64,000 nt of DNA, from contig NZ_QFFK01000013.1 of assembly GCF_003149455.1 (NCBI RefSeq), positions 92,559 to 156,558 of the forward strand, read 5' to 3'. How positions within the stretch are numbered: position 1 is the stretch's first letter; the number at the start of each line of letters is the position of its first letter. Positions 25,393 to 34,118 of this stretch are shown here, one piece after another. The stretch comes from Chitinophaga deserti. Its GTDB lineage: Bacteria > Bacteroidota > Bacteroidia > Chitinophagales > Chitinophagaceae. The notes under the pieces are model-generated. The model made no database searches, had not been told where the DNA came from, and worked only from the letters and a program-made list of their open reading frames with translations. Both the position numbers and the translations under genes were made by a program.

Positions 25393-26637
25393 TTACGGAT
25401 TCCCCTCTCCTTCCAGACAATCCTTCACTTTCGGCTTCAGCATCACCAGCAGCATAACCACCGCTGCCAGGATCACTACAGACATAAGCGCGAAATCACG
25501 TCCCAGATTCCCGGCGTCGGTAGATTTGCCCAGCCAGCCGGTGATCATGGCACCGGAGAAAACGCCTCCCATGTTCATGATCCCATATGCTGTAGCACGG
25601 CTCCGCGGCGATACAAACTGGCAGAGGATGGGCATGTTATTGGCATCAAACATTCCGAAGCCCGCTCCGAAAAAGAAGGCCGCAGCCACAAGGAACACCA
25701 CCGATCCCCCGAGCCCCAGGAACAACAGCGCGGGTATGGTGAGCGACAGGCCGATGGCACTGGTAAACACCCTCCCCCGCACATTATGCTGCACCCAGCG
25801 GTCTGATAATATTCCTCCAACTACCACCCCGATAAACGAAGAGGCCGCAATGGTAATGGTAGCCAGCGGACCGGCCTCACTCATGGGCACACCCAGGCTG
25901 TCGGCAAACAATGTAGGCAGCCAGTTCTTAATGGCCCAGCCCGGTATGCTGGGTATGGAAAAGTACAAAAAGATCACCCAGAAAGGAAGGAGGCCAAGCA
26001 GGCCTTTTAGTCCGCCGAAGAGGGGCTTACGAGTAGTAGCAAGATCATCTGCTGCATACGCCGGCCGTTTCTCATGCAGTAAAAGCATCAATACAGCCGC
26101 ATAAATGATCCCGATGAGCCCGAACCAGTGGAAGGTAGCCTGCCACGATGCAGCAGCCGCTATGGTAGCCCCAAAGCCTCCCAGCGCCTGGCCCATATAC
26201 AGGCCGGTCATATGAATCCCCACGGCAAGGGAACGGGTGGAGCCGGTATGATAATCCGCAATCAGTGATAAAGCCGCAGGGATATACAGCGCCTCACTCA
26301 CCCCCATGATGGCACGCAGGGCATACAGCTGCCAGTAGCCATCGGCATAGCCCATGAGCAGTGTAACGGCAGACCAGACAAACAGGCTGCCCGTAATAAG
26401 CCATTTGCGGTTGAATTTATCCGCCGCCAGACCCGATAAGGGCGACATCAGTCCGTATATCCAGAGGAACACCGCCATGAGGCGCCCGAAGTTGGTAGCA
26501 CTTTCCAGTTCGTGGATATCGATCTGGATGGCCGGCCGCATGGTGGAGAGCATCTGCCGGTCGAGGTAATTGAGCAGCGCCACCACCCAAAGGAGTGCCA
26601 CTACGAGCCATGGATAATATCTTGCGTTCTTCATCAT
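25393..26637 (-). CDS. nanT: MFS transporter, probable sialic acid importer
   Basis: 414 residues with twelve predicted membrane segments. The first-loop block LNYLDRQMLSTMRPAI, the loop motif GLAADKFNRKWLI, and the second-half GVVVGGILSDRWVQH are those of MFS sugar-acid and anion/cation symporters. The N-terminus may begin at either of two adjacent ATGs. It is the last gene of the sialic acid operon, after NanM; Bacteroides uses an MFS NanT in the same position. Role inferred: proton-driven uptake of N-acetylneuraminate across the inner membrane. The symbol is by context. Confidence 0.8.
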   Translation of the reverse strand: MMKNARYYPWLVVALLWVVALLNYLDRQMLSTMRPAIQIDIHELESATNFGRLMAVFLWIYGLMSPLSGLAADKFNRKWLITGSLFVWSAVTLLMGYADGYWQLYALRAIMGVSEALYIPAALSLIADYHTGSTRSLAVGIHMTGLYMGQALGGFGATIAAAASWQATFHWFGLIGIIYAAVLMLLLHEKRPAYAADDLATTRKPLFGGLKGLLGLLPFWVIFLYFSIPSIPGWAIKNWLPTLFADSLGVPMSEAGPLATITIAASSFIGVVVGGILSDRWVQHNVRGRVFTSAIGLSLTIPALLFLGLGGSVVFLVAAAFFFGAGFGMFDANNMPILCQFVSPRSRATAYGIMNMGGVFSGAMITGWLGKSTDAGNLGRDFALMSVVILAAVVMLLVMLKPKVKDCLEGEGNP

Positions 26638-26675
26638 ACTGTTCCGTGGGATCTTTTAAAACTAATCAATTATAA

Positions 26676-27782
26676 TCACTCTGCTGCCGTACGTACACGC
26701 GGTGTTCTCGTACCCGGGCGCACTTCTCCACCCGGCATTACCAGCAATCCATTCCAGTGTACCAGCGGCGTGGTTACCGGCGCCCATAAGCTGCCGATAG
26801 GGTTAGTAGCCGCATCGGGGTTGCGTTCCGTAAGGATATGTCCTTTCAATGCCCACGCATCCTGCTGCGGATCGTAGGCATAGATGGAATCCGGGAAACC
26901 GGGATGATTTTCACGCAGCGTGCCCGCATTGGCTGCATCTGCGCCGGAATCGCCACCGAAGATGGTGAGGTTACCGTTAACTCCCGTTGCAGCAGGAGAT
27001 GGGGCTGCTACCGTTGCGGCGGGCATTGTTGCACAGGCTTTCCATCCGCTGTCCGGATGATAGTGGTATGCATCGCGGAGATAACTGCGTTCTCCTTTGC
27101 TGAAAGCCGCGCCGCTGAAGAGGAAGAACGTGTTGCCTGAAGCGCCGGCCACACTCAGCATACGCGCGGCACCCGGCCATGTGGGGAGTTGTTGCCATTG
27201 ACGACTTTCCGGTGCTGCTGAAAGGTCCAGCATATAAAAATCATTCACGGCCTCTTTACTATCGGGCGCATGCAAGCCTCCGGCCACATAGATGCGGTTA
27301 CCTGCCAGAGCGCCACAGGTATTGGCTAGTGGTACCGGCAGCGGAGGGAATGCAGTCGTAAGCAGACTATCATCCTTCCATTCGAGTAAATAACTATCAG
27401 CATAATGCCCCCCGGCATTGCTGCCGCCGATGATCAGGAGTCCTTCCTTTAAGGAAATGGAAACGCCGTAGCCAAGAGGGCGCGGCAGTTTACCTGCTTC
27501 CTTCCAGGTACTACCTGTATCTTCCAGTACAAACACTTTATCGTACCAGGTTTTGGTTCCGCCATTCCAAGGTGTTCCGCCGTTGGGGAAGTTACTGCCT
27601 CCCGCCACCAGCAGCGCACCGTTGGATACACCGGCGAACGATCCTGCAAACCCTGTTGGATCAGGGATAGCAGGCAGCGTATCCCATTGATACGCCGCCT
27701 GCGTGGTTTCCGTTTTACGCATACTGCAACTTTCTGCCATACTGCACATCATTATAAAAGCAACAAAAAATAAATATCTCAT
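26676..27782 (-). CDS. nanM: Kelch-repeat N-acetylneuraminate epimerase (NanM-like)
   Basis: 368 residues. An N-terminal export signal (RYLFFVAFIMMCSMAES) is followed by a Cys that is only an imperfect lipobox. Then come Kelch blades: NGALLVAGGSNF, EGLLIIGGSNAGGHYADSY, NRIYVAGGLHAPDSKEAVNDFYML, NTFFLFSGAAFSKGE and NGNLTIFGGDSGADAA, with a final LLVMPGGEVRPGTRTPRV. This is the NanM plan, a six-blade propeller that equilibrates alpha- and beta-N-acetylneuraminate in the periplasm so the importer gets its preferred anomer. It starts 3 bp after the PKD/LamG gene. Confidence 0.85.
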   Translation of the reverse strand: MRYLFFVAFIMMCSMAESCSMRKTETTQAAYQWDTLPAIPDPTGFAGSFAGVSNGALLVAGGSNFPNGGTPWNGGTKTWYDKVFVLEDTGSTWKEAGKLPRPLGYGVSISLKEGLLIIGGSNAGGHYADSYLLEWKDDSLLTTAFPPLPVPLANTCGALAGNRIYVAGGLHAPDSKEAVNDFYMLDLSAAPESRQWQQLPTWPGAARMLSVAGASGNTFFLFSGAAFSKGERSYLRDAYHYHPDSGWKACATMPAATVAAPSPAATGVNGNLTIFGGDSGADAANAGTLRENHPGFPDSIYAYDPQQDAWALKGHILTERNPDAATNPIGSLWAPVTTPLVHWNGLLVMPGGEVRPGTRTPRVRTAAE

Positions 27783-27785
27783 ACA

Positions 27786-29294
27786 CTACAATTGATGCAG
27801 CGCCTGCACTTCGGCTTCCGTGAGCGCTTTGCCGTAAATGATCACATCGTCTATCTGTCCATTGAAATAGGAAGAATTGGACGTGGCGCCTTCCTGGAAG
27901 CCTATTTTAAAGTCTTGTCCGTTTGATACGCTCCGTAGCGCAGGCGCCGTGGCTGTACCAACCCTCACACCATCGATATATACGGAAGTGGTGAGTCCGT
28001 CGCGCACACTAACCACATGATGCCATACCCCGTCGTTCACTTTACCGGTGCCGCCGAGGTTCACGAAGGTAGAACCTGCACCGTCTTCGATACAGAAACG
28101 CATCTGGCGGTCGGTGGCGTTATCCAGCAGGCGGAGCCAGGTCTGGTTATCCTTGCTGCCGTTGCGGCCCGATTCCTGCCAGAGCATCATACGTGTAGTG
28201 GCACTGGTTTTCACCCACATGGCTACAGTATAATTACCCGTTCCGAAGTTGGTAGATGCATGATCGGCCAGCATCACACCCACAGAACCACTGAATGTGG
28301 CAGTTTGTGCAGTATTGCCGAAGCGGTCGGCCGCATAGGTTACCCCACCGCCCACACTGCTTACACTGATTGTATTCGGGCCCATGTCTGCCGCACTGTT
28401 GTTAAAAGGCAGGTAGGCCGACAAGCCGGTAGCCGGGATCACCAGCAGGTATTTATCCGTTGTTTTCGTATTGGAGTTGAAAGGGTTCCGCACTGTGAGC
28501 GTTACTTTATAACGGCCCGGCTGTGCGAAGGTGAACTCCGGGTCTTGTTCCGTGGAAGTGAAAGTTTCAGGACCTTCTACTTTCCAGTCCCAGCCGGTTA
28601 CATTACCCACAGATACATCTTTCAGTTTGATCTTTCCACCCGCATAGGTTGCTGGCTGTTCGGCCGTAAATGCTGCGCTGATAGATGAAGGATCGAGGAT
28701 GCGCACGAAATTCTCTTTCACTACCTGATCGGTAAACTGCGGATTGGAAGCTGTTAACGATACGCGGTAGTAGCCGGTATCCGTGAACTTCATCACCGGA
28801 TGCTGGACCGTGGAACGCAGGGTTGCGCCGCCCTTTACGGGTGTGAACTCCCATGCCCAGGTTTGCGGTTTACCGGCACTGGTGTCGCGGAAGGTTACAT
28901 TTTCTCCTGTGAAGTATACGGCGGCAGCGGTTTTAAAGTCTGCACGTACGCGGTTATAGTCTACGGTGATATAGGCTTTCCGCGTCAGTGATTTTTCTGA
29001 ATGTGCGTTGCGCACTTCAAGCGTCACTTCATATGTACCGGGTGTAGTGTATATCACTTTCGGAGCCGACATGGCAGAGGATTCCGGCTTACCACCGGGG
29101 AAATTCCACTTCCAGTGCGTCACGTATCCATCGGAGAAATCCTTGAACACGATGCTGTCGCCCGCACTGATCTCCTGTTTATCGGATTCAAATACCACTT
29201 CACGGATCACGCTGTCGCTGCGGTCTTCATCTTTCTTACAGGCGGCAAACAACAGGGCCGCGAAACAAAATAAAAGGTAACGGGAATTCTTCAT
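27786..29294 (-). CDS. Surface lipoprotein with PKD domains and LamG domain (glycan-binding)
   Basis: 502 residues from the ATG at 29294; the frame extends upstream into NanA without a sensible start. Lipobox FAAC, Cys19. Three PKD-like domains fill about 25-290 (FSDGYVTHWKWNFPGGKPES, GTYEVTLEVRNAHS; DTSAGKPQTWAWEF; DVSVGNVTGWDWKV, GRYKVTLTVRNPF). A LamG/concanavalin domain fills 300-502 (AYLPFNNSAADMGPN, TVAMWVKTSATTRMM, WHHVVSVRDGLTTSVYIDG, GQIDDVIIYGKALTEAEV). Sus-type operons often carry such a surface glycan-binding lipoprotein. I infer it holds sialoglycans beside SusCD. Start is 4 bp after NanA. Confidence 0.85.
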   Translation of the reverse strand: MKNSRYLLFCFAALLFAACKKDEDRSDSVIREVVFESDKQEISAGDSIVFKDFSDGYVTHWKWNFPGGKPESSAMSAPKVIYTTPGTYEVTLEVRNAHSEKSLTRKAYITVDYNRVRADFKTAAAVYFTGENVTFRDTSAGKPQTWAWEFTPVKGGATLRSTVQHPVMKFTDTGYYRVSLTASNPQFTDQVVKENFVRILDPSSISAAFTAEQPATYAGGKIKLKDVSVGNVTGWDWKVEGPETFTSTEQDPEFTFAQPGRYKVTLTVRNPFNSNTKTTDKYLLVIPATGLSAYLPFNNSAADMGPNTISVSSVGGGVTYAADRFGNTAQTATFSGSVGVMLADHASTNFGTGNYTVAMWVKTSATTRMMLWQESGRNGSKDNQTWLRLLDNATDRQMRFCIEDGAGSTFVNLGGTGKVNDGVWHHVVSVRDGLTTSVYIDGVRVGTATAPALRSVSNGQDFKIGFQEGATSNSSYFNGQIDDVIIYGKALTEAEVQALHQL

Positions 29295-29298
29295 GTTG

Positions 29299-30261
29299 TT
29301 AGCTTTTGTGAGGGGAATGATGCCCGGATGCCACACCACCTGGCAGGGAAGCCCCTGCGGCACGAAGCGTTTCTGCAAACCGGATGTCTTCGAGATACTG
29401 ACGGATGTCTTCCGCCTGCTGCGCATTCAGCTGCACCAGCGGCAGGCGGCATGGACCGAGGTCTGTACCCAGTATTTTCAGGATCGTCTTTTGCGTGGGG
29501 ATGGGAGAATACCTTCCCAGGCAGCGGATCATACGTACTGCTTCATACTGCCATTTCCGTGCTTCTTCCATACGCCCGCCTTCAAAGCACTCGATCACCT
29601 TACGGTACAGCGGTGCAGCAAAAGTATAAGTACTGCCGATGGCGCCTTTCGCACCCACGGCCAGCGCGGGCAGCAGCAGCTCATCGTATCCGAAGAGGAT
29701 ATCGAACTTACCGTTGCCGTATTCTACGCAGGACTGATACTCATGCAGTGTTGAAGCGGTGTATTTGATACCCGCCAGGTTGGGAATAGCCTTTTCTGCC
29801 AGCTGCAGGAACTCCAGCAGGTCCATGGCTACGCCGGTAATAGCTGGGATGTGATAGTAGTAAAAAGGCATCTCCGGTGCGGCGGAGGCGATCTGCGCCA
29901 TACAATCGGTCAGGTTTTGTGCCGACGACGGTTTGAAATAGAATGCAGCCACGGCTGAGATAGCATCGGCTCCTATGCGCTGCGCATGCTCTGCCAGGCG
30001 GCGTGCTTCCGCAATAGCGGGGTGGCCAACGTGTACCAGCACCAGGCAACGCTTGTTCACGGCTTTCACATATGCTTCTGCTATCTGCATCCGCTCCTCG
30101 ATGGTGAGGTTGGGGCCTTCGCCGTTGGTGCCGCAGATAAATACGCCCTTAACTCCATCAGCGATCAGCTGGTCTACCAAAGCGGGGATACGTGTGAGGT
30201 CGGGCGTGCCGTTTTCGTGAAACGAGCTGAATGTGGCGGCTATCAATCCTTGTATTCTCAT
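29299..30261 (-). CDS. nanA: N-acetylneuraminate lyase (NanA)
   Basis: 320 residues from the ATG at 30261. A DHDPS-family TIM barrel: GTNGEG at 44-49 corresponds to the pyruvate-binding GSTGE motif, Tyr136 in YYYHIPA is the proton relay, and Lys166 in AGIKYTAS forms the Schiff base. The barrel starts IQGLIAATFSSFHENGTPDL, as in sialic acid lyases, not dihydrodipicolinate synthases. It cleaves N-acetylneuraminate into N-acetylmannosamine and pyruvate in the cytoplasm. The context of two sialidases, a NanM-like protein and an MFS importer supports this. Confidence 0.93.
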   Translation of the reverse strand: MRIQGLIAATFSSFHENGTPDLTRIPALVDQLIADGVKGVFICGTNGEGPNLTIEERMQIAEAYVKAVNKRCLVLVHVGHPAIAEARRLAEHAQRIGADAISAVAAFYFKPSSAQNLTDCMAQIASAAPEMPFYYYHIPAITGVAMDLLEFLQLAEKAIPNLAGIKYTASTLHEYQSCVEYGNGKFDILFGYDELLLPALAVGAKGAIGSTYTFAAPLYRKVIECFEGGRMEEARKWQYEAVRMIRCLGRYSPIPTQKTILKILGTDLGPCRLPLVQLNAQQAEDIRQYLEDIRFAETLRAAGASLPGGVASGHHSPHKS

Positions 30262-30278
30262 GGTGTGGTGTGTCGGTT

Positions 30279-31436
30279 TTAACGGTTTATCCAATTGGTG
30301 TAAAATTTCTTTAAGACAAGACTGTAATTCCAGCCCTTGTTATCTTTTGTATTGGTTTCATAAAGACAATAAATGATGTTCCCCGGTCCGGCAGCGAGAT
30401 CGCTGTAACCGGCAGGACCTGCATCCAGCACTTTCGTTACAGGCCAGGTAAGCCCGTTATCGAACGATGCTTTTGCGGTGAGGTTCTTACGCGGATGCTT
30501 CTCGATGTCTTTGCTATCCGGGTTCACGAACACGAGTGCGGGCTTGCCTTTGGCGGATGTTACCGCAGTGATGGAAGCCATGCAGGTGGGGTCGAAGAGT
30601 TCATCAGCAAACCGTACAGGGCTCCAGCCTGTGCTGCCGTCGGCACTTACGCTGAAAGCGCGGCGCTTCACTGCCGAGGGGCTACGGATGCTCATGAGCA
30701 CCTTACCATCCGGGAGCTGTACAGGCTGGCTCTCGTTGGGATTGGAGATGGTGGCGGAACTGTCGGCTACAATGGCACCGCGCTCCCAAGTTTTACCGTA
30801 GTCGTCGCTGTAAATGGTAGCCATGCAGGAAGGATGGTGGCTGCGGCGGGGCGTCAGCTTCCGGGAATCTGCGAGCCACACTGCAGACAGCAGGCGGCCG
30901 TTCTTCAGTTGTATGCCGTGTCCCGGGCCCGGTGCCAGTACCTTCCAGTTGTATTCCGGCTTGAAGCGATCGTATACATTCGTGATATCCTTCGGTTTGG
31001 ACCAGGTAAGGCCATCGTCTGCAGAGGAAATATAATATGCGTCTTTATAGTCTTTCTGGTACAGCAGGTGTACAGTTCCACGATCGTCCACAATGGGTAC
31101 TGGGTTGCCTACGGGCCCTTGTTTGAAGCTGTCCAGCACATGGATCTCGCTCCAGGTTTTCCCTTCATCGGTACTTCTGCGCAGGGCCAGGTGCATATCT
31201 GCCCAGTCGCTGGCGTTACCGATGCGGGCTTCGCAAAAGGCCAGCAGTGAGTGCTTCTTCGTAACCACCAGCGCGGGGATGCGCATGGAAGCATAGAGGC
31301 CGCCCGGTTCAAAAACAACTTGCGTTTCTTCTGCCGGTGCCGATGCCCCCTGTCTGGATGTAGTGCAGGCAGCGAATAACATCCCGCCTGCTACTGCCAT
31401 GGCAGCCATTATCCTGATTCTTCTGTTCATATGCAT
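30279..31436 (-). CDS. Exo-alpha-sialidase, GH33, lipoprotein (second copy)
   Basis: 386 residues if started at the ATG at 31436 (31430 is equally possible). Lipobox LFAAC, Cys24. RIP block MRIPALVV at 51-58, then the Asp boxes STDEGKTW (88-95), SADDGLTW, SDDYGKTW and FDNGLTW; the region SLLAFCEARIGNASDWAD carries the acidic residues of the active site, and the final block GPAGYSDLA the Tyr. All fit a six-bladed sialidase propeller that removes terminal sialic acid at the cell surface or in the periplasm. 13 bp after the first sialidase, and rather different from it in sequence. Confidence 0.85.
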   Translation of the reverse strand: MHMNRRIRIMAAMAVAGGMLFAACTTSRQGASAPAEETQVVFEPGGLYASMRIPALVVTKKHSLLAFCEARIGNASDWADMHLALRRSTDEGKTWSEIHVLDSFKQGPVGNPVPIVDDRGTVHLLYQKDYKDAYYISSADDGLTWSKPKDITNVYDRFKPEYNWKVLAPGPGHGIQLKNGRLLSAVWLADSRKLTPRRSHHPSCMATIYSDDYGKTWERGAIVADSSATISNPNESQPVQLPDGKVLMSIRSPSAVKRRAFSVSADGSTGWSPVRFADELFDPTCMASITAVTSAKGKPALVFVNPDSKDIEKHPRKNLTAKASFDNGLTWPVTKVLDAGPAGYSDLAAGPGNIIYCLYETNTKDNKGWNYSLVLKKFYTNWINR

Positions 31437-31449
31437 GTATTCGTTACCG

Positions 31450-32613
31450 TTATTTGATGTTGGAAAGCAGCACCGTCCGGAAGGCGATGCCGTTAAAGTA
31501 TCTCGATAAACCACCCTCAAACAGCAGGCCTACTTTCGTGTCGGAAAGCATTACCAGGTCTGAGTATCCTGACGGTCCTTCGAACACCACGTTCTTTTTA
31601 TCCCATGCCTTGCCATTATCGCCGCTCATGCGGATGGTCATATTGGTACGGGTGGTAGCGGCGGGATTAGAGAAGAACAACCGATGGTTGCCGTTCACCA
31701 TGCCGGAAAGCAGGGAGCCCTGGCAAACGGGGTCTGTCAGTGTTTTTTCATCGTATGCGGCCGACCAGGTGATTCCGCCATCGGTGCTGATGCTGGCGAG
31801 GCGCTTGTAATCGTTGCCGCCTACCCGCATGTTCAGCATGAGCCTGCCGTCAGATAATTCCGCAACAGTGCTTTCGTTAGGGTTCAGTCCGGATAACTGC
31901 GGAACTGCGCCGCCCAGTTTCCAGGTAAGACCGGCATCGTCGGAATAGATCACATGTGAGTTACCCCTTCTCCCCGCGCCTACTTCGATATAGTCGCAGG
32001 GTATTACCATCCGGTTCTTATGCGCACCCTGCGATATCTGGATGCCATGGCAAGGCCCGGTGGCGTACCATCCCCAGCCCGGAGCCTTTACAGTAGTGGT
32101 GATCTCTTTCGGTGCGTCCCAGGTTTTGCCTTCGTCGGCCGAGGATGTGAGGTATACGCGCCGTGTGTCTTTACTGGTACCCGCGTTGATGGTGCCGATA
32201 TCGTCGTGCCCGTAGTTCCAGGTCATCAGGAGGCGGACGGTACCTGTGTTACGGTCTACCACGGGGGCAGGGTTACCGCAGGTATTATCGCCATCGCTCC
32301 AAACCACCTGCAGCTTGCTCCAGGTTCTGCCGGAATCTGCGGAGCGTTTCATCACGAGGTCGATATCCCCTTCATCACTGCAATCGTTCTTACGCCCTTC
32401 CGCGAAAGCGAGCAATCCACCTGAATTGGTCATCACAATGGCCGGAATACGGAAGCAGCTGTAGCCTTCGGTTCCCTGCTGGAATACGTAGGGCAGCACC
32501 GAGGAAGGGGGTTCTATCTTTGGGAAGATCCTTTCCGGATCTTCGTTACAAGCCCATGCCAGGGGCAGGGACAGGGATATAATAAGTAGTGTATGCCTGA
32601 AGTTCATCATCAT
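31450..32613 (-). CDS. Exo-alpha-sialidase, GH33, lipoprotein (first copy)
   Basis: 387 residues from the first of three adjacent ATGs (32613). Cys22 after ..PLAWA looks lipidated. FRIP motif at 54-57, the acid/base neighbourhood LLAFAEGRKNDCSDEGDIDLV, then Asp boxes SADSGRTW (91-98), SADEGKTW, SDDAGLTW, STDGGITW and MSGDNGKAW. The C-terminal GPSGYSDLVML holds the catalytic Tyr. This copy is closer to classical bacterial sialidases than its neighbour. It frees sialic acid from glycoconjugates for the downstream NanA/NanM/MFS genes. Starts 4 bp after SusD, so translation is probably coupled. Confidence 0.9.
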   Translation of the reverse strand: MMMNFRHTLLIISLSLPLAWACNEDPERIFPKIEPPSSVLPYVFQQGTEGYSCFRIPAIVMTNSGGLLAFAEGRKNDCSDEGDIDLVMKRSADSGRTWSKLQVVWSDGDNTCGNPAPVVDRNTGTVRLLMTWNYGHDDIGTINAGTSKDTRRVYLTSSADEGKTWDAPKEITTTVKAPGWGWYATGPCHGIQISQGAHKNRMVIPCDYIEVGAGRRGNSHVIYSDDAGLTWKLGGAVPQLSGLNPNESTVAELSDGRLMLNMRVGGNDYKRLASISTDGGITWSAAYDEKTLTDPVCQGSLLSGMVNGNHRLFFSNPAATTRTNMTIRMSGDNGKAWDKKNVVFEGPSGYSDLVMLSDTKVGLLFEGGLSRYFNGIAFRTVLLSNIK

Positions 32614-32617
32614 TAGT

Positions 32618-34093
32618 TTATTTGTAACCTTCGGTCTGATCAATATTCGGGTTGTTAGCCATCACCGTGGTGTTCACGGGCCAGAACAGCGGAGTGGTTT
32701 TGCCGATCAGGTTCGGGATATACTGGTAGATGTCAATGGTGCCGCCTTTGTGGAAGCGCACCAGGTCCCACCAGCGCTTATTCTCGAAATACAGCTCACG
32801 GCCGCGCTCGTTGAGTATCTCTTTCTCGATGACCGCTTTATCCGTAGCGCCGGTATACTCACCGGTTTTAGCGCGGGCACGTACTTTATCGAGGTACGTT
32901 TTGGCCAGTGCACCGTTGTTCATCGCTGCAAAAGCTTCCGCTTTGAGGAGGAAGAGGTCAGCGAGACGGTAAAGGATGATATCGTTATCAGAAATACGAT
33001 CGTCTGTATACTGCTTACCGGGATACTTGGTGATCCAGGCTACTTTGGGGCCGGTAGGCTGGCGTTCCGTTACCCACGTGAAGGGTATGCGTACATCGGC
33101 CGGATTGGTGAACAACGTGCGGGAAAGCGGACTTATCTGGTAAGCGCCCTGCCCGTTACCGGAATTCTTCACCCAGGGGATGCTGTCGAGGTTCAGGGCA
33201 CCCTGTACGATAGATTCAAAAGGCAGTGCATTCTTGGCATAGTTGCCACCGGGCGTTTCATCGCGGTGGTAAAATGCAGCCATGAGCACTTCCGGGTTCT
33301 CGGAAGCACGCTTACCTGTTACATCCGCGAAGGAAGCATTGAGCTGGAGACCGGTAGTTTCAATCTCCGTGATCACGTCCACCGCCTGCTGCAGTGCGGC
33401 ATCTCCACCAGCCAGTACTTTGGCTTTCCACATCAGGGCCTCCGCCTTCATGGCCAGTACCGATCCATAGGCAAAGCGGTAGCGGGAAGGGTATGCGGAT
33501 TTCGAGAATTTGGACATGGATTTGAATTGATCCAGTGCAGCATCTGCATCTTTTAATATCTGCGTCATCACATCCGCCGCGGGAGAGCGTGCCAGCAGGG
33601 GTACATCTTCTCCCGTTACCGCCTGCAGCATGATAGGTGCATCACCAATTACACGGATGAGGTGGAAGTAGAACCAGGCGCGCAGGGCGTATGTTTCTGC
33701 AAGGATGCTTTTCTTCAGATCAGGATTTGAATTGAAACCAAAGCCCTGGATCTTTTCCAGCAACAGGTTGCAATGCCCGATGCCGCGGTACCATTCCGCA
33801 TAGTTCACCGCACCTGAGGTGGGCGACAGCGTATGCGACCAGGCCACCGTAAAACGTGAGTTGGAGGCCGATATCAGTTCCTCGCCCCTTTCCGTTCCAT
33901 ATGTAACGTTATTGGCAAGACTGCGGAGCACCGTATAAATGCCCACAACATTGGGCTCAAAATCACTTTCATTCTGGAAAAACACATTATCCGTGATGCT
34001 GGACTCCGGCTCCACTTCCAGTATGGCCTCACAGCCTGCGAAGAGCGTTACCGCCATAAAGGCTGTCCAGATTCGTATCGTCCACTTTTTCAT
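32618..34093 (-). CDS. SusD/RagB nutrient-binding lipoprotein (sialic acid locus)
   Basis: 491 residues. Lipobox LFAGC, Cys21, exported to the outer leaflet. The SusD signature is seen in ILEVEPESSITDNVFFQNESDFEPNVVGIY, in the tetratricopeptide region AETYALRAWFYFHLIRVIGDAP, and in the SusD_RagB end block ILNERGRELYFENKRWWDLVRF. It sits on its partner SusC and captures sialylated oligosaccharides. Position 25 bp after SusC and 4 bp before the first sialidase shows a single transcript. Confidence 0.93.
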   Translation of the reverse strand: MKKWTIRIWTAFMAVTLFAGCEAILEVEPESSITDNVFFQNESDFEPNVVGIYTVLRSLANNVTYGTERGEELISASNSRFTVAWSHTLSPTSGAVNYAEWYRGIGHCNLLLEKIQGFGFNSNPDLKKSILAETYALRAWFYFHLIRVIGDAPIMLQAVTGEDVPLLARSPAADVMTQILKDADAALDQFKSMSKFSKSAYPSRYRFAYGSVLAMKAEALMWKAKVLAGGDAALQQAVDVITEIETTGLQLNASFADVTGKRASENPEVLMAAFYHRDETPGGNYAKNALPFESIVQGALNLDSIPWVKNSGNGQGAYQISPLSRTLFTNPADVRIPFTWVTERQPTGPKVAWITKYPGKQYTDDRISDNDIILYRLADLFLLKAEAFAAMNNGALAKTYLDKVRARAKTGEYTGATDKAVIEKEILNERGRELYFENKRWWDLVRFHKGGTIDIYQYIPNLIGKTTPLFWPVNTTVMANNPNIDQTEGYK

Positions 34094-34118
34094 AATTGTA
34101 CTGTTAAGACGTTAGCAA

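Noticed and set aside
30279..31520. Longest start for the second sialidase, overlapping the first sialidase gene
   Set aside because: The lipoprotein signal begins at 31436 or 31430, and the upstream extension overlaps the neighbour's 3' end.
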